From assembly GCF_900110255.1 (NCBI RefSeq), contig NZ_FODD01000001.1:186001-250000 (forward strand): a DNA stretch of 64,000 bases. The letters are read 5' to 3'. A program made the position numbers and the translations under genes. The stretch comes from Actinacidiphila rubida. Its GTDB lineage: Bacteria > Actinomycetota > Actinomycetes > Streptomycetales > Streptomycetaceae. Under the pieces are notes generated by a model. That model saw nothing but the letters and a program-made list of their open reading frames with translations. It ran no database searches and had not been told where the DNA came from. Below are positions 1 to 8,376 of this stretch, one piece after another; position 1 is the stretch's first letter; the number at the start of each line of letters is the position of its first letter.

Positions 1-46
1 GTTCCGCATGCGCCGCGGGGCGAAGCACGCGGGGGTGCCCGAGTGA
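1..46 (+). CDS. 3' end of an unknown gene (partial)
   Basis: Only the last 14 codons lie in the window, read from base 2 and ending ...RRGAKHAGVPE with a TGA at 44-46. The stop overlaps the GTG start of the next gene (GTGA at 43-46), which points to translational coupling and a shared operon. Nothing in this fragment identifies the product. Confidence 0.55.
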   Translation, partial: FRMRRGAKHAGVPE

Positions 47-687
47 ACGGGGTGGTGCCGCCCGGTACGTACAGTTTGTTGCTGCCGCCCGGATGGGTGC
101 GGATTCCGTTGCGCGGCGGGACGCGCGAAGCGTTGGACGAGAAGGTGTTCCGGGGGATCGAGGAGATCCCGGCGGGGGTGCCGCGGGACCAGGGGATGGC
201 GTACCGGCTGCATGTGCGGCGCAAGGTCGACCGGATGGTCGAGGAGGCGCGGCGGGCCGGCGGGCTGGACCTGTACGTGCCGGCACGGGTGCGGAGCCGC
301 ACCCTGATGGCTTCCTCGTTCCTGGTCTCCGAGATCGTCCGGGGCGAAGACGACGATGGGCGCGAAGTCGCCGGTGGCGAGCCCCGGGCCGAACTCGTGC
401 TGGCGCGACTGGCCGGGGACCGGAGGGCCGGTGACGCGGGGGAGTTGCGGCTGGCGGGGGAGGCGATGGCGGTGCGGTGGGAGTACGTGGCCGGGCCGGA
501 CGGCTCGGATCCCGAAGTGGATGCCAGTTCACGGCATGTGGACTACGTGCTCGCGGTCCCGGGCGACTCCGGCCGCTGGCTGGCCGTGAGTTATTCGACG
601 GCGGGGGACGGCGATCCGGACAGCGCGTTCACGCGTACGGCGACAGATCTCTTCGACGCGGTGATGTCCACGTTCCAGTGGAGTTGA
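43..687 (+). CDS. hypothetical protein, translationally coupled to upstream gene
   Basis: A 214-residue soluble protein of unknown function. It starts with GTG at 43, overlapping the upstream stop by four bases, so it is probably the distal gene of an operon that begins outside the window. There is no signal peptide or membrane segment. The N-terminus (PPGTYSLLLPPGWVRIPL) and the C-terminal strands read like a small alpha/beta domain. I do not recognise a catalytic motif. It is followed at once by a hairpin shared with the convergent CGNR gene. Confidence 0.8.
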   Translation: MNGVVPPGTYSLLLPPGWVRIPLRGGTREALDEKVFRGIEEIPAGVPRDQGMAYRLHVRRKVDRMVEEARRAGGLDLYVPARVRSRTLMASSFLVSEIVRGEDDDGREVAGGEPRAELVLARLAGDRRAGDAGELRLAGEAMAVRWEYVAGPDGSDPEVDASSRHVDYVLAVPGDSGRWLAVSYSTAGDGDPDSAFTRTATDLFDAVMSTFQWS

Positions 688-697
688 GAGGTGGCGG

Positions 698-718
698 GGC
701 CCGGGTCAGACCCGGGCC
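698..718. terminator. bidirectional hairpin between convergent genes
   Basis: Perfect 9-bp stem GGCCCGGGT / ACCCGGGCC with a 3-base loop. It lies just after the hypothetical gene and includes the stop codon and last bases of the minus-strand CGNR gene (stop at 706-708). No long U-tract follows, which is common for Streptomyces terminators. Confidence 0.6.
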
Positions 719-1308
719 TTGAGCCCCGCCTTCTTCGCGCGGTTCCCGCAGATGTCCATCGAGCACCACCTGCGGGTGCCCGGGCGTGAGTGGTCGAGGA
801 ACAGCGCGCCGCAGGTGGGGGACGCGCAGGGGCGGAGGCGGGCGAGCAGGGCGGGGGACGTCGCGAGGTCGAGGACGTCACGGGCGACGAGCGAGAGTGC
901 TGCCGCCACCGGTGCGTCCGAGGTCCGGGTGACGGCGCCCGAGGCGGTGAGGCGGGGGACGGGAACGGGTGCCGCGGCGGCCCGGTTCAGGCGGGTGCGG
1001 GCCGCGGGGCCCACCACGTCGCCTTCAAGTGCCGCCGTCAGCAGGGCGTAGACGGCCTCCCGCAGTGCCCGCGCCTCGCGGACCTGGGCGTCGTCGGGCG
1101 ACGGTACGGGCCGGCCGTCATCGGTGCCGAACTGCCGTACCCACTCGGCCAGCGCCTCGGGGTCGACCAGTTCCTCCTTCTGCGCCGGCGTGCCCCGATA
1201 ACGGAGCGTCCGGACGAAGTCCAGGCACAGCCGGCCCGCACCTTCGCGAAAGCGCGCGGCCGGACCGGAAACCGGCTCGACGACCGGTGCTGCGGCGATG
1301 TCCGTCAT
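706..1308 (-). CDS. CGNR zinc-finger (ABATE-domain) protein, predicted transcriptional regulator
   Basis: A 200-residue protein. The N-terminal ABATE-type region (GRLCLDFVRTLRYRG) is followed by a C-terminal CGNR zinc finger: C-x4-C in CASPTCG, then WCSMDICGNRAKK, with the family signature CGNR near residue 190. Proteins of this family are predicted DNA-binding regulators. This one is transcribed divergently from an MFS transporter, and two palindromic elements lie between them, so it is probably the local regulator. A -10-like TAGGCT on the minus strand at 1315-1320 would place transcription initiation at or near the ATG (possibly leaderless). Function as repressor or activator is inferred from context. 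Confidence 0.85.
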   Translation of the reverse strand: MTDIAAAPVVEPVSGPAARFREGAGRLCLDFVRTLRYRGTPAQKEELVDPEALAEWVRQFGTDDGRPVPSPDDAQVREARALREAVYALLTAALEGDVVGPAARTRLNRAAAAPVPVPRLTASGAVTRTSDAPVAAALSLVARDVLDLATSPALLARLRPCASPTCGALFLDHSRPGTRRWCSMDICGNRAKKAGLKARV

Positions 1309-1326
1309 GCGGTCAGCCTACTGCCC

Positions 1327-1378
1327 GAACCGGTTTAACTGGTACCGTCAACGACCGGAGAACCGGTTTAACCGGTTC
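1327..1378. promoter_or_regulatory. two palindromic operators between CGNR regulator and MFS gene
   Basis: GAACCGGTTTAAC occurs twice (1327-1339 and 1360-1372), 33 bp apart, about three helical turns. The second copy extends to a perfect inverted repeat, GAACCGGTT-T-AACCGGTTC (1360-1378). The first is an imperfect version, GAACCGGTT-T-AACTGGTAC. They lie in the intergenic region of the divergent pair and nearest the CGNR start, as expected for autoregulatory operators. The binding protein is inferred. Confidence 0.65.
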
Positions 1379-1483
1379 GAGCTCGCAACCCCCGCACCCA
1401 GGCGCCCAAGCACCCGGCAGCACCCCTCGCATCGCCCCGGCATCCCGACGCCGCTCGCCCGCCGCCCACGCAGAGAGGCCCCG

Positions 1484-2746
1484 ATGTCCCAGCCCGCCGA
1501 CACCGCACGCCAGCAGGGACTCGCGCACCCCGCGCCGACGGCAGCGCCCAGCAGCGGGCCGCCCCGCAGCCTGATCGTGCTGCTCGCCGTCTCCTGCGGT
1601 CTGACCGTCGCCAACCTCTACTACGCCCAGCCGCTGCTGAGCGAGCTGCGCGCGACCTTCGGGATCTCGTCGGTCACCGCGGGCAGCCTCGTCACCGCGT
1701 CCCAACTCGGCTATGCGCTGGGCCTGGTGCTGCTCGTCCCGCTCGGCGACGTCCTGGAGAAGCGCCGGCTCGCGACCGTGCTGCTGGCCCTCACCGTCGT
1801 GGCGCTGATCGTCTCCGGCCTGGCGCCGGACTTCCCGGTCCTCGTGCTCGCCTCGCTGGTGTCGGGCACCACGCTCGTCGTCACCCAGATACTCGTGCCG
1901 TTCGCCGCCGACCTGGCGCCGGACGAGAGCCGCGGCAGGGTCGTCGGGCAGGTGATGAGCGGACTGCTCACCGGCATCCTGCTCTCCCGCACGTTCGGCA
2001 GCCTCCTCGCGGACGCCACCAGCTGGCGGGTGGTGTACCTGACGTCGGCGGGGCTCATGGCCGTGCTGACGCTGGTCCTGCGCACCGCGCTGCCCCGGCG
2101 CGCACCCGGGCAGGCCGCGGCGTCGCTCACGTACGGCGCACTGCTGCGGTCGACCGCCCGGATGCTCAAGGTCCACCCGCCGCTGCGGCGCCGGGCCGTC
2201 TACCAGGCGGCCATGTTCGGTGCCTTCTCCGTCTTCTGGACCACCAGCTCCTTCGTTCTGACCGCGGCGCCGTTCCACTACGCGCAGTGGCAGGTGGGCC
2301 TGTTCGCGCTGGCCGGCGCGGGCGGTGCGCTGGCCGCGCCGCTCGCCGGGCGCTGGGCGGACCGCGGCCTGGTCCGGCCCATGACGGCGGCGGCGTTCGT
2401 CGTCGCCGCGCTCGCCTTCGGACTGGCCGCGATCGGACGGCACCACATCCTGGCGCTCGGTGCGGCCGCCGTCGTGCTGGACATGGCGGTGCAGACCACC
2501 CTCGTCCTCGGCCAGCAGGTCGTCTACCAGCTCGACGGCGGGGCCCGTGCCCGGCTCAACAGCGCCTACATGGCCACCTTCTTCCTCGGTGGCGCGGTCG
2601 GCTCCCAAGCGGGTTCGTACGCCTACCACGCCGGCGGTTGGACGGCCGCGACCGCGCTGGGCGCCGCGATGCCCGTTCTGGCCCTGCTCGCCTGGGCGAC
2701 CGATCGCCCGAACCGCCGGAAGAGCAAGGGCGTCCTCGACGGCTGA
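1484..2746 (+). CDS. MFS transporter (drug/metabolite exporter)
   Basis: A 420-residue integral membrane protein with about 12 predicted transmembrane helices and a typical MFS first helix (VLLAVSCGLTVANLYYAQPL). Motif-A-like residues are in LLVPLGDVLEKRRL after helix 2. The ATG at 1484 is preferred to upstream in-frame starts because AGAGAGG lies at 1472-1478 and the upstream extension would run through the operators. The YYAQPLL region is common in exporters of the arabinose/chloramphenicol-efflux type. Substrate unknown. Probably controlled by the divergent CGNR protein. Confidence 0.85.
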   Translation: MSQPADTARQQGLAHPAPTAAPSSGPPRSLIVLLAVSCGLTVANLYYAQPLLSELRATFGISSVTAGSLVTASQLGYALGLVLLVPLGDVLEKRRLATVLLALTVVALIVSGLAPDFPVLVLASLVSGTTLVVTQILVPFAADLAPDESRGRVVGQVMSGLLTGILLSRTFGSLLADATSWRVVYLTSAGLMAVLTLVLRTALPRRAPGQAAASLTYGALLRSTARMLKVHPPLRRRAVYQAAMFGAFSVFWTTSSFVLTAAPFHYAQWQVGLFALAGAGGALAAPLAGRWADRGLVRPMTAAAFVVAALAFGLAAIGRHHILALGAAAVVLDMAVQTTLVLGQQVVYQLDGGARARLNSAYMATFFLGGAVGSQAGSYAYHAGGWTAATALGAAMPVLALLAWATDRPNRRKSKGVLDG

Positions 2747-2812
2747 ACGCTCCGAGGGCCATCAACCCCGATACGCCTGGGCCCTGTTGACCCCGTTGAC
2801 CCTGTTGTGCCC

Positions 2813-2845
2813 GCGGTGGTCGCCCTACGTGCGGGCGACCACCGC
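2813..2845. terminator. bidirectional terminator hairpin
   Basis: A 13-bp perfect stem (core GGTGGTCGCCC / GGGCGACCACC) with a 7-base loop lies between the convergent MFS and ABC permease genes. The right arm includes the final codons and stop of the permease gene (stop at 2825-2827). Confidence 0.65.
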
Positions 2846-4552
2846 CAGGATCTCCGGGAGGCGGTCCAGCAGCCGCGGTGCCGTCCAGCGCAGCACGGCG
2901 GAGGCCACCATCAGCCCGTAGACGGCGCCGCACGGCAGGACCATCCACAACAGACCGTGGTTGTCCGTCAGATGAAGGGCGACGGTGAGGGCCAGGACGG
3001 GCAGGCACAGCGCGGCTCCGCACAGGGTTCCGCCGAGGACGTTGAGGACGACCAGCCCGCCCTGCCCGGGTGCGGCGTTGCCGAACGGGTTGTCCTGCGG
3101 CACCGCATAGGGGAAGCGGACGCTGGCGTAGGCACCGGTTCCTATCAGCGCGCCGAGGAAGGCCAGCGACAGTCCCAGCGTCTCGGGCAGCGCATCCGTC
3201 CGGCGGAGCAGCAGCGCCGCCCCCGTGGTGACCACCGCGGTGTACGGCACCGCGATGACGGCCAACGCCAGGGCGCGCCCGCGCAGTTCCCTGACGGCGT
3301 CCTCGCGGGTGCCCAACGTCGCGGCGACCATCCAGAACGCGGAACTGTCCGTGCCGAACTGGTTGTACATCTGCATGCCGAGCAGGCCGCCCGCCCACAG
3401 GCACTGGTAGATCGTGCCGTGCTGGACCACCGCGACCAGCGGCAGCAGCAGGCCGACGGCCAAGCCCGTGGCCAGCGTCGCCCGCGAGCGCGGGTCACGC
3501 CACAGGTAGTGGAACTGGCGCTCCATCACCGGTGCCGTCCGCCCGGCGACCAGCCGCCGCGGCAGCAGGTCCACCACCCCCAGGGAACGTGCCCCGCCGT
3601 CCGAGGCGCTCGCACGGCGCCCCGCGCGGCCCAGGCGGATCACCCGGCCGGTCCGGCCCGGCGCCTGCGCGCCCTCCGGTCCCGCCGCCTGGATCGTGGA
3701 GGAGTCGGGCGAGACCATCAGCCTGGTCAGGCTGCGGTGCCACCAGCGCAGCAGCAGCGCCAGGAAGGCGGCGCCGCACGCGAACTGCACGCCCATGAGG
3801 ACGTACGCCCCGCGCGAGGCCGAGCGGACGGCGTCCACGGCCGGTGCCGGCGGTATCCAGCGGAGCACCGCGGTCAGCGAGGTCATCCGGTGCAGGCCGT
3901 GGCCCGAGGACAGGGCGCTGGCCCCCAGGTTCGCCAGCTGGGCGCCCACCGCCACCACCAGGCCGCTGAGCAGGGCGAGATCGCGCCCCCTGCGGCTCGT
4001 CAGCAGCCGGGTGTTGGCCGCGGCGACCGCCCGCGACAGGGCGACGCAGGTGACGAGCACCAGGGCGACCGCGGGCACCGCCGCGGCCACGGCCGCGGTG
4101 CCGTGGGCGACGGCCACCACGGCGCCGGTCGAGGCCAGCAGCGTGAACAGCGGGCCGACGCCGATCAGGGACGACGTGAGCAGCGCCGTGATCAGAGGCC
4201 GGGGGCGCAGCGGAAGCATGGTCAGGCGCGTGGGGTCCAGCGTGTCGTCGCCGCCGAAGAAGAACAGCGGCATCACCGCCCAGCCCAGGCCCAGGACGAG
4301 TGTGAGGGTGACGGCCGCGGCGGGCGCGTAGTCGTTGCCGCGCAGCGCGATCATGCCGATGCCGAGCCCGAGCGCGTAGAGCAGCGAGAACACCACTCCG
4401 ACCACCCAGCCGACGGTGCGGCCGCGCGACTGGCGCAGCCCGTTGCGGAGCACCGACACCTTGAGCCGCACGAAGACCGGCACCACCGAAGGCGGGCGTC
4501 CCGCGCGCCGGCCGGGACGTTCCGTCCCGGCGACGGACCCCGCGGCGGTCAT
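2825..4552 (-). CDS. ABC-2-type exporter permease
   Basis: A 575-residue, very hydrophobic protein with many predicted transmembrane helices in two blocks, separated by a cytoplasmic stretch near the middle (around VIRLGRAGRRASASDGG). The ATG start overlaps the stop of the upstream ATPase gene (ATGA at 4549-4552), so the two are translated together. With its ATPase it should form an exporter in the cytoplasmic membrane. The substrate is not evident. The operon promoter at 5586-5608 is of the DNA-damage type, so export may be linked to genotoxic stress (inference). Confidence 0.85.
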   Translation of the reverse strand: MTAAGSVAGTERPGRRAGRPPSVVPVFVRLKVSVLRNGLRQSRGRTVGWVVGVVFSLLYALGLGIGMIALRGNDYAPAAAVTLTLVLGLGWAVMPLFFFGGDDTLDPTRLTMLPLRPRPLITALLTSSLIGVGPLFTLLASTGAVVAVAHGTAAVAAAVPAVALVLVTCVALSRAVAAANTRLLTSRRGRDLALLSGLVVAVGAQLANLGASALSSGHGLHRMTSLTAVLRWIPPAPAVDAVRSASRGAYVLMGVQFACGAAFLALLLRWWHRSLTRLMVSPDSSTIQAAGPEGAQAPGRTGRVIRLGRAGRRASASDGGARSLGVVDLLPRRLVAGRTAPVMERQFHYLWRDPRSRATLATGLAVGLLLPLVAVVQHGTIYQCLWAGGLLGMQMYNQFGTDSSAFWMVAATLGTREDAVRELRGRALALAVIAVPYTAVVTTGAALLLRRTDALPETLGLSLAFLGALIGTGAYASVRFPYAVPQDNPFGNAAPGQGGLVVLNVLGGTLCGAALCLPVLALTVALHLTDNHGLLWMVLPCGAVYGLMVASAVLRWTAPRLLDRLPEILAVVART

Positions 4553-5421
4553 CGCCCGCCCCTGCCCAGCCAGTCGAGGTCCTGCCCGCCGCCGCGCTCC
4601 GCGCCGACCAGGGCGAGGAACGCGTCCTGGAGCGTCGGTGCCGTGCCGCGCACATCGGCGAGCGGGCCGCTGGCGACGATCCTGCCGCCCGCCATCACCG
4701 CGACCCAGTCGCAGAGGCTCTCCACCAGCTCCATCACATGGGAGGAGAACACGACCGTGCCGCCGGTGGCCGTGTAGCGTTCCAGCACGCCGCGGATCAC
4801 CTGCGCGGACACGGGGTCCACGCCCTCGAACGGCTCGTCGAGGAAGAGGACTTCGGGGTTGTGCAGCAGCGCGGCCGCGAGTCCGATCTTCTTGCGCATG
4901 CCCGTCGAGTAGTCCACGACGAGCTTGTGCCGGGCGCCCGACAGGTCGAGGACGTCGAGCAGCCGGCCGGTTCTGCGCTCGACCTCGGCGATGGGCAGAC
5001 CGCGCAATCGGCCGGTGTAGACGAGTAGTTCACGCCCGGTCAGCCGCTCGAACAGCCGCAGGCCCTCCGGCAGGACGCCGATCCGGGACTTCACGGCCAC
5101 TGGATCCGCCCACACGTCCCGTCCGACGATCTGCACGGCGCCGTCGTCCGGACGCAACAGGCCCGTCACCATCGACAAGGTGGTGGTCTTGCCCGCACCG
5201 TTCGGCCCGACCAGGCCCACGAAGCGGCCCGCCGGCACCTCCAGGTCGATCCCCGCCACGGCCGCCTGCTCGCCGAACCGCTTCCACAGCCCGCGCACCC
5301 GAACGGCGGGCGGCGGCCCGTCCCCGCCGTCATCGTCCGTGCGCGCGGAGCCGCCGTAGTACGGCTCCAGGCGAGCGGTCTCGCCGCGCGTGGTCCCGCC
5401 GGAACCCTGCGACCCGTCCAT
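4549..5421 (-). CDS. ABC transporter ATP-binding protein
   Basis: Energises the adjacent permease. The Walker A motif is GPNGAGKTTT, the degenerate signature is DYSTGMRKKIGLAAAL, and Walker B is VLFLDEPFEGVDP with a downstream H in VVFSSHVMELVE. This is the arrangement of single-domain exporter ATPases. I chose the ATG at 5421 (290 residues) because GGGGAGAGG precedes it. The frame stays open to a GTG at 5556, which lies closer to the promoter but has no clear ribosome-binding site. The extra 45 residues would be Arg/Gly-rich and atypical for the family. Confidence 0.85.
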   Translation of the reverse strand: MDGSQGSGGTTRGETARLEPYYGGSARTDDDGGDGPPPAVRVRGLWKRFGEQAAVAGIDLEVPAGRFVGLVGPNGAGKTTTLSMVTGLLRPDDGAVQIVGRDVWADPVAVKSRIGVLPEGLRLFERLTGRELLVYTGRLRGLPIAEVERRTGRLLDVLDLSGARHKLVVDYSTGMRKKIGLAAALLHNPEVLFLDEPFEGVDPVSAQVIRGVLERYTATGGTVVFSSHVMELVESLCDWVAVMAGGRIVASGPLADVRGTAPTLQDAFLALVGAERGGGQDLDWLGRGGR

Positions 5422-5585
5422 GGCGCGCCCCTCTCCCCGTGTCTCCCCGTCCACGACGCACGACGCGGCCCGCGTCCCGTGCCTCGTGCCGTGCCCGTCC
5501 GTCACGCGTCGCCGGACGTCCGGGCCGTCGGACCTCGTACCCGGCCCGTCCCGCACGCCGATCGCCGCGAATCGTCGTTACCGCA

Positions 5586-5608
5586 ACCTTAGGGGGCACC
5601 ACTGACAG
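5586..5608 (-). promoter_or_regulatory. RecA-NDp / PafBC-type DNA-damage promoter for the ABC exporter
   Basis: On the minus strand: CTGTCAGTGGT, a six-base spacer (GCCCCC), then TAAGGT. The established LexA-independent DNA-damage promoter of actinobacteria, bound by PafBC, has TTGTCAGTGGC, six bases, then TAGGGT or similar. The match covers the whole box with conserved spacing. It lies upstream of the ATPase gene and in its orientation. A second copy occurs at 60685-60707. Confidence 0.7.
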
Positions 5609-5928
5609 TGACGATCGACCTGAGGGGTTATTGAGGGATCGCGGCCGCCGAACGGCCCGTCCGCCCCTCGCCGGCAGGGGAGTTCGCCCAGGTCGGCGCG
5701 GGGGAGGCCGACCCGCGAGGGGAGGTGAGGGATCGTGCGGAGTCGCCGCGGGAGGCCGTCCCGAGCGTGGCGGCCCGGAACGCGCCGTACCGATCGGCGC
5801 CGTCGAGCGCCCGCGACACGGGTCGGCGCCGCCGCGTCCCCGACTTCCCGGGCCGTCCTCGGCGCGGACCGGCGGACCGGCGGACCGGTGGTCCCGGCGC
5901 TCCGCCGCCGCGTCCCCGACGGCCCGGT
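5609..5928. other. gene-free stretch
   Basis: About 320 bases between the exporter promoter and the 3' end of the primase-like gene. It is GC-rich with only short shadow frames. I see no gene, clear operator or strong hairpin in it. Confidence 0.5.
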
Positions 5929-6762
5929 TCAGCGCCGCCGCGAAGCCGCCGCGCTCCGCCCAGCCTGCGCCCCCACGCCCCCGACGCCGCCCACAGTGCC
6001 CCCCACCGTGCCCCGCCCGCCGGGCGCGGCCTGTGCGGCCCGTGCGGCCCGCGTGGGCGGGAAGAACGGGGTGGGCGCGGCGGGCGCCGTGGTCCGCGGA
6101 TCGGCCGCGTCGCGCCCGCAGGCGTACGCCAGCGGATTCAGCAGCTCCTCCACGTCCGGCAGCCAGCGGTTCACCGCGGTCGGCCGGCGGGCCCACTGGA
6201 CGCTGCCGCCCGCGCACATCCGGGTGGGCGGCGCGGCGATCCAGTCGCCCTCGCCGCGCACCAGCAGGTCGAGGGAGTCCGGCGCCCAGCCGAGGCGGCG
6301 CAGGAGTTCCGGCACCTTGGCCGTGGCGCCGGGCAGCACGAAGAACGCCATCCGGCGCGCGGGCGTGGAGATCACCGGCCCGAGCGGCAGCTCCATCCGC
6401 TCCATCCTGGCCAGGGCGAGGAAGCCGGAGCTCTCGGGCACGTCGATCGCGTCGAACGTCCGCCCGGTCGGCAGCAGTACCGAGGCGTGCGGCTGCCCGT
6501 TCCACATCCTGCGCACCTCCGCGGCGTTGCCGCTGGCCTGCGTCGCCCAGTCGGGCCGCGTGGGGTGCGCGCCGGGCGCCGGGCAGGCGGCCGAGGTGCA
6601 GGAGCAGCGCGGCGCCGCGCCCCCGGTCATCTCCAGCCACGTACCGGGCAGCACGTCCCAGTTCCGTTCCTCCGCGTAACGGACCGCGGTGTCGAGCAGT
6701 TGGCCGGTGAGCTGCCGCGGCGCTCCGAGGGTGTCTTCCACGCGCTGCACAACTCCCCTCAT
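5929..6762 (-). CDS. orphan primase-polymerase (Prim-Pol fold) protein, catalytic motifs degenerate
   Basis: A 277-residue protein resembling the Prim-Pol domain of bifunctional DNA primase/polymerases. Near residues 50-65 a cluster C-x-C-x4-C-x5-H (CSCTSAACPAPGAHP) looks like a metal site. The region TGRTFDAIDVPES aligns with the hhDhD motif, and VISTPARRMAFFV lies where active enzymes have TPxGGxH. The usual motif His is not there, so polymerase activity is doubtful. There is no helicase domain. The Pro/Ala-rich tail after residue 215 looks disordered. Divergent from an NsdA-like regulator, which suggests a regulatory rather than replicative role (inference). Confidence 0.75.
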   Translation of the reverse strand: MRGVVQRVEDTLGAPRQLTGQLLDTAVRYAEERNWDVLPGTWLEMTGGAAPRCSCTSAACPAPGAHPTRPDWATQASGNAAEVRRMWNGQPHASVLLPTGRTFDAIDVPESSGFLALARMERMELPLGPVISTPARRMAFFVLPGATAKVPELLRRLGWAPDSLDLLVRGEGDWIAAPPTRMCAGGSVQWARRPTAVNRWLPDVEELLNPLAYACGRDAADPRTTAPAAPTPFFPPTRAARAAQAAPGGRGTVGGTVGGVGGVGAQAGRSAAASRRR

Positions 6763-6970
6763 CAGCGGGGGTTACGGGCCGCCGGGCACGTGCGGCTCAT
6801 GGCAGGCGCACGGATGCACGGCCGGGGGCGCAGACGGGCACCACGGCCGTGCACGGGTAGTCAACTCGAAGCGGCGAAGTCGCCCTATGAGGGTGAATCG
6901 CCGCCAATGTGCGCGTTGTCCCGGCGGTGGGCGGGAAGCGACGCCTCGGAGGGACGACGAGGGGGGAACG

Positions 6971-8350
6971 ATGGCCGCACGACCGCTGGTGGCCCGGCAG
7001 CCGAACGAACGGCTGCAGGCGCTCATCCAGGAAGCGGGGTGCTCGAACGCCGGGCTGGCCCGCAGGGTCAACCTGTGCGGGGCCGAGCACGGCCTCGACC
7101 TGCGCTACGACAAGACATCCGTGGCCCGCTGGCTGCGCGGCCAGCAGCCACGCGGCCGGGCGCCCGGCATCATCGCCGAGGCGCTCGGGCGCAAACTCGG
7201 CCGGGCGGTGTCGATCGACGAGATCGGCATGGCCAACGGCAAGAACCTGGCGACCGGCATCGGCCTGACCTTCGCGCCCACCGTGCCCGCGGCCATCGAG
7301 CAGGTCTGCGAGTTGTGGCGCAGCGACGTCGGCCGCCGCGACTTCCTCAGCGGCTCCACCGTCGCCGCCTCCGCGCTCGTCGAGCCCAGCCGCGACTGGC
7401 TGATCACCCGGCCCGACCAGGGCGTGGCGCGCAACGGCGGCGCCCGTGTGGGGATGTCGGACGTGGAGGCGGTCAAGGCCACCACACAGGCGCTGACCGA
7501 TCTCGACCACCGCTTCGGCAGCGGCCATGTGCGGCCGGTCGTCGTGCACTACCTCAACAGCGTGGTGTCCGGGATGCTGGCCGGGAGCTACCGCGAGGCG
7601 GTCGGTCGGGAACTGTTCTCCGCCGTCGCCCGGTTGACGGAACTGGCCGGCTACATGGCGGTCGACACCGGCCAACCCGGCCTGGCCCAGCGGTACTACA
7701 TCCAGGCGCTGCGCCTGGCGCAGGCCGCCGGAGACCGCGGCTACGGCGGGTACATCCTCGCCGCGAGCATGAGCCACCTCGCCGCCTCGCTCGGCAACCC
7801 GCGCGAGATCGCCCAACTCGCGCGCGCCGCGCAGGAAGGCTCCCGCGGTCAGGTCACCCCGACCGTGCAGGCGATGTTCCACGCCGCGGAGGCCCGCGGG
7901 CACGCCCTGATGGGCGACGCCCGCACCTTCCAGGCCGTCGCCGGCCAGGCGGTCGAGGCGATGGAGCGCTCCGAGCCCGAGCGCGACCCCGTCTGGATCG
8001 CGCACTTCGACCAGGCGTACCTCGCCGACGAACTCGCCCACTGCCACCGGGATCTGGGCCAGTCCGCCGACTCGGCCCGGCGCGCGGAGGAGGCCCTCGC
8101 CCTGCACCCCGTCACCCGCTCCAGGCGGCGTGCGATCGACCTGCTGCTGCTCGCCGAGGCCCAGGTGCAGGAACGCGACCTCGAACGGGCCTGCCACACC
8201 GGCACCCAGGCCGTCACCCTGCTGTCCGGCCTGCGTTCCGACCGCGGCGCGGAGTACCTGGACGACTTCCGCGCCCGCCTCGAGCCCTACGCCGGGGAGG
8301 CCGTCGTCCGCGAGTTCAGCGCCCGACTGGAGGAGCGTGAGGCCGCCTGA
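6971..8350 (+). CDS. NsdA-like TPR regulatory protein
   Basis: A 459-residue protein with an N-terminal putative helix-turn-helix/conserved region (ERLQALIQEAGCSNAGLAR... TSVARWLRGQQPRG) and a long helical C-terminal half with TPR-like repeats (LAQRYYIQALRLAQAAGD, REIAQLARAAQEGS). It resembles NsdA-type proteins, which negatively affect Streptomyces differentiation and antibiotic production. The window context (purU, afs, fbiC region) suggests a paralogue, so I give no symbol. The ATG at 6971 follows GAGGGGGG; the open frame extends upstream without support. Confidence 0.8.
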   Translation: MAARPLVARQPNERLQALIQEAGCSNAGLARRVNLCGAEHGLDLRYDKTSVARWLRGQQPRGRAPGIIAEALGRKLGRAVSIDEIGMANGKNLATGIGLTFAPTVPAAIEQVCELWRSDVGRRDFLSGSTVAASALVEPSRDWLITRPDQGVARNGGARVGMSDVEAVKATTQALTDLDHRFGSGHVRPVVVHYLNSVVSGMLAGSYREAVGRELFSAVARLTELAGYMAVDTGQPGLAQRYYIQALRLAQAAGDRGYGGYILAASMSHLAASLGNPREIAQLARAAQEGSRGQVTPTVQAMFHAAEARGHALMGDARTFQAVAGQAVEAMERSEPERDPVWIAHFDQAYLADELAHCHRDLGQSADSARRAEEALALHPVTRSRRRAIDLLLLAEAQVQERDLERACHTGTQAVTLLSGLRSDRGAEYLDDFRARLEPYAGEAVVREFSARLEEREAA

Positions 8351-8376
8351 CCGCCCCTGACCGCCCCTGACCGCCC
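8347..8376 (+). repeat. 10-bp tandem repeat over a stop codon
   Basis: Three exact copies of CTGACCGCCC. The first contains the TGA stop (8348-8350) of the NsdA-like gene. Confidence 0.75.

Noticed and set aside
1315..1351. Full -35/-10 promoter for the CGNR gene using TTGACG at 1351-1346
   Set aside because: The spacer to TAGGCT would be 25 bases, too long for a HrdB-type promoter. Only the -10 is mentioned.
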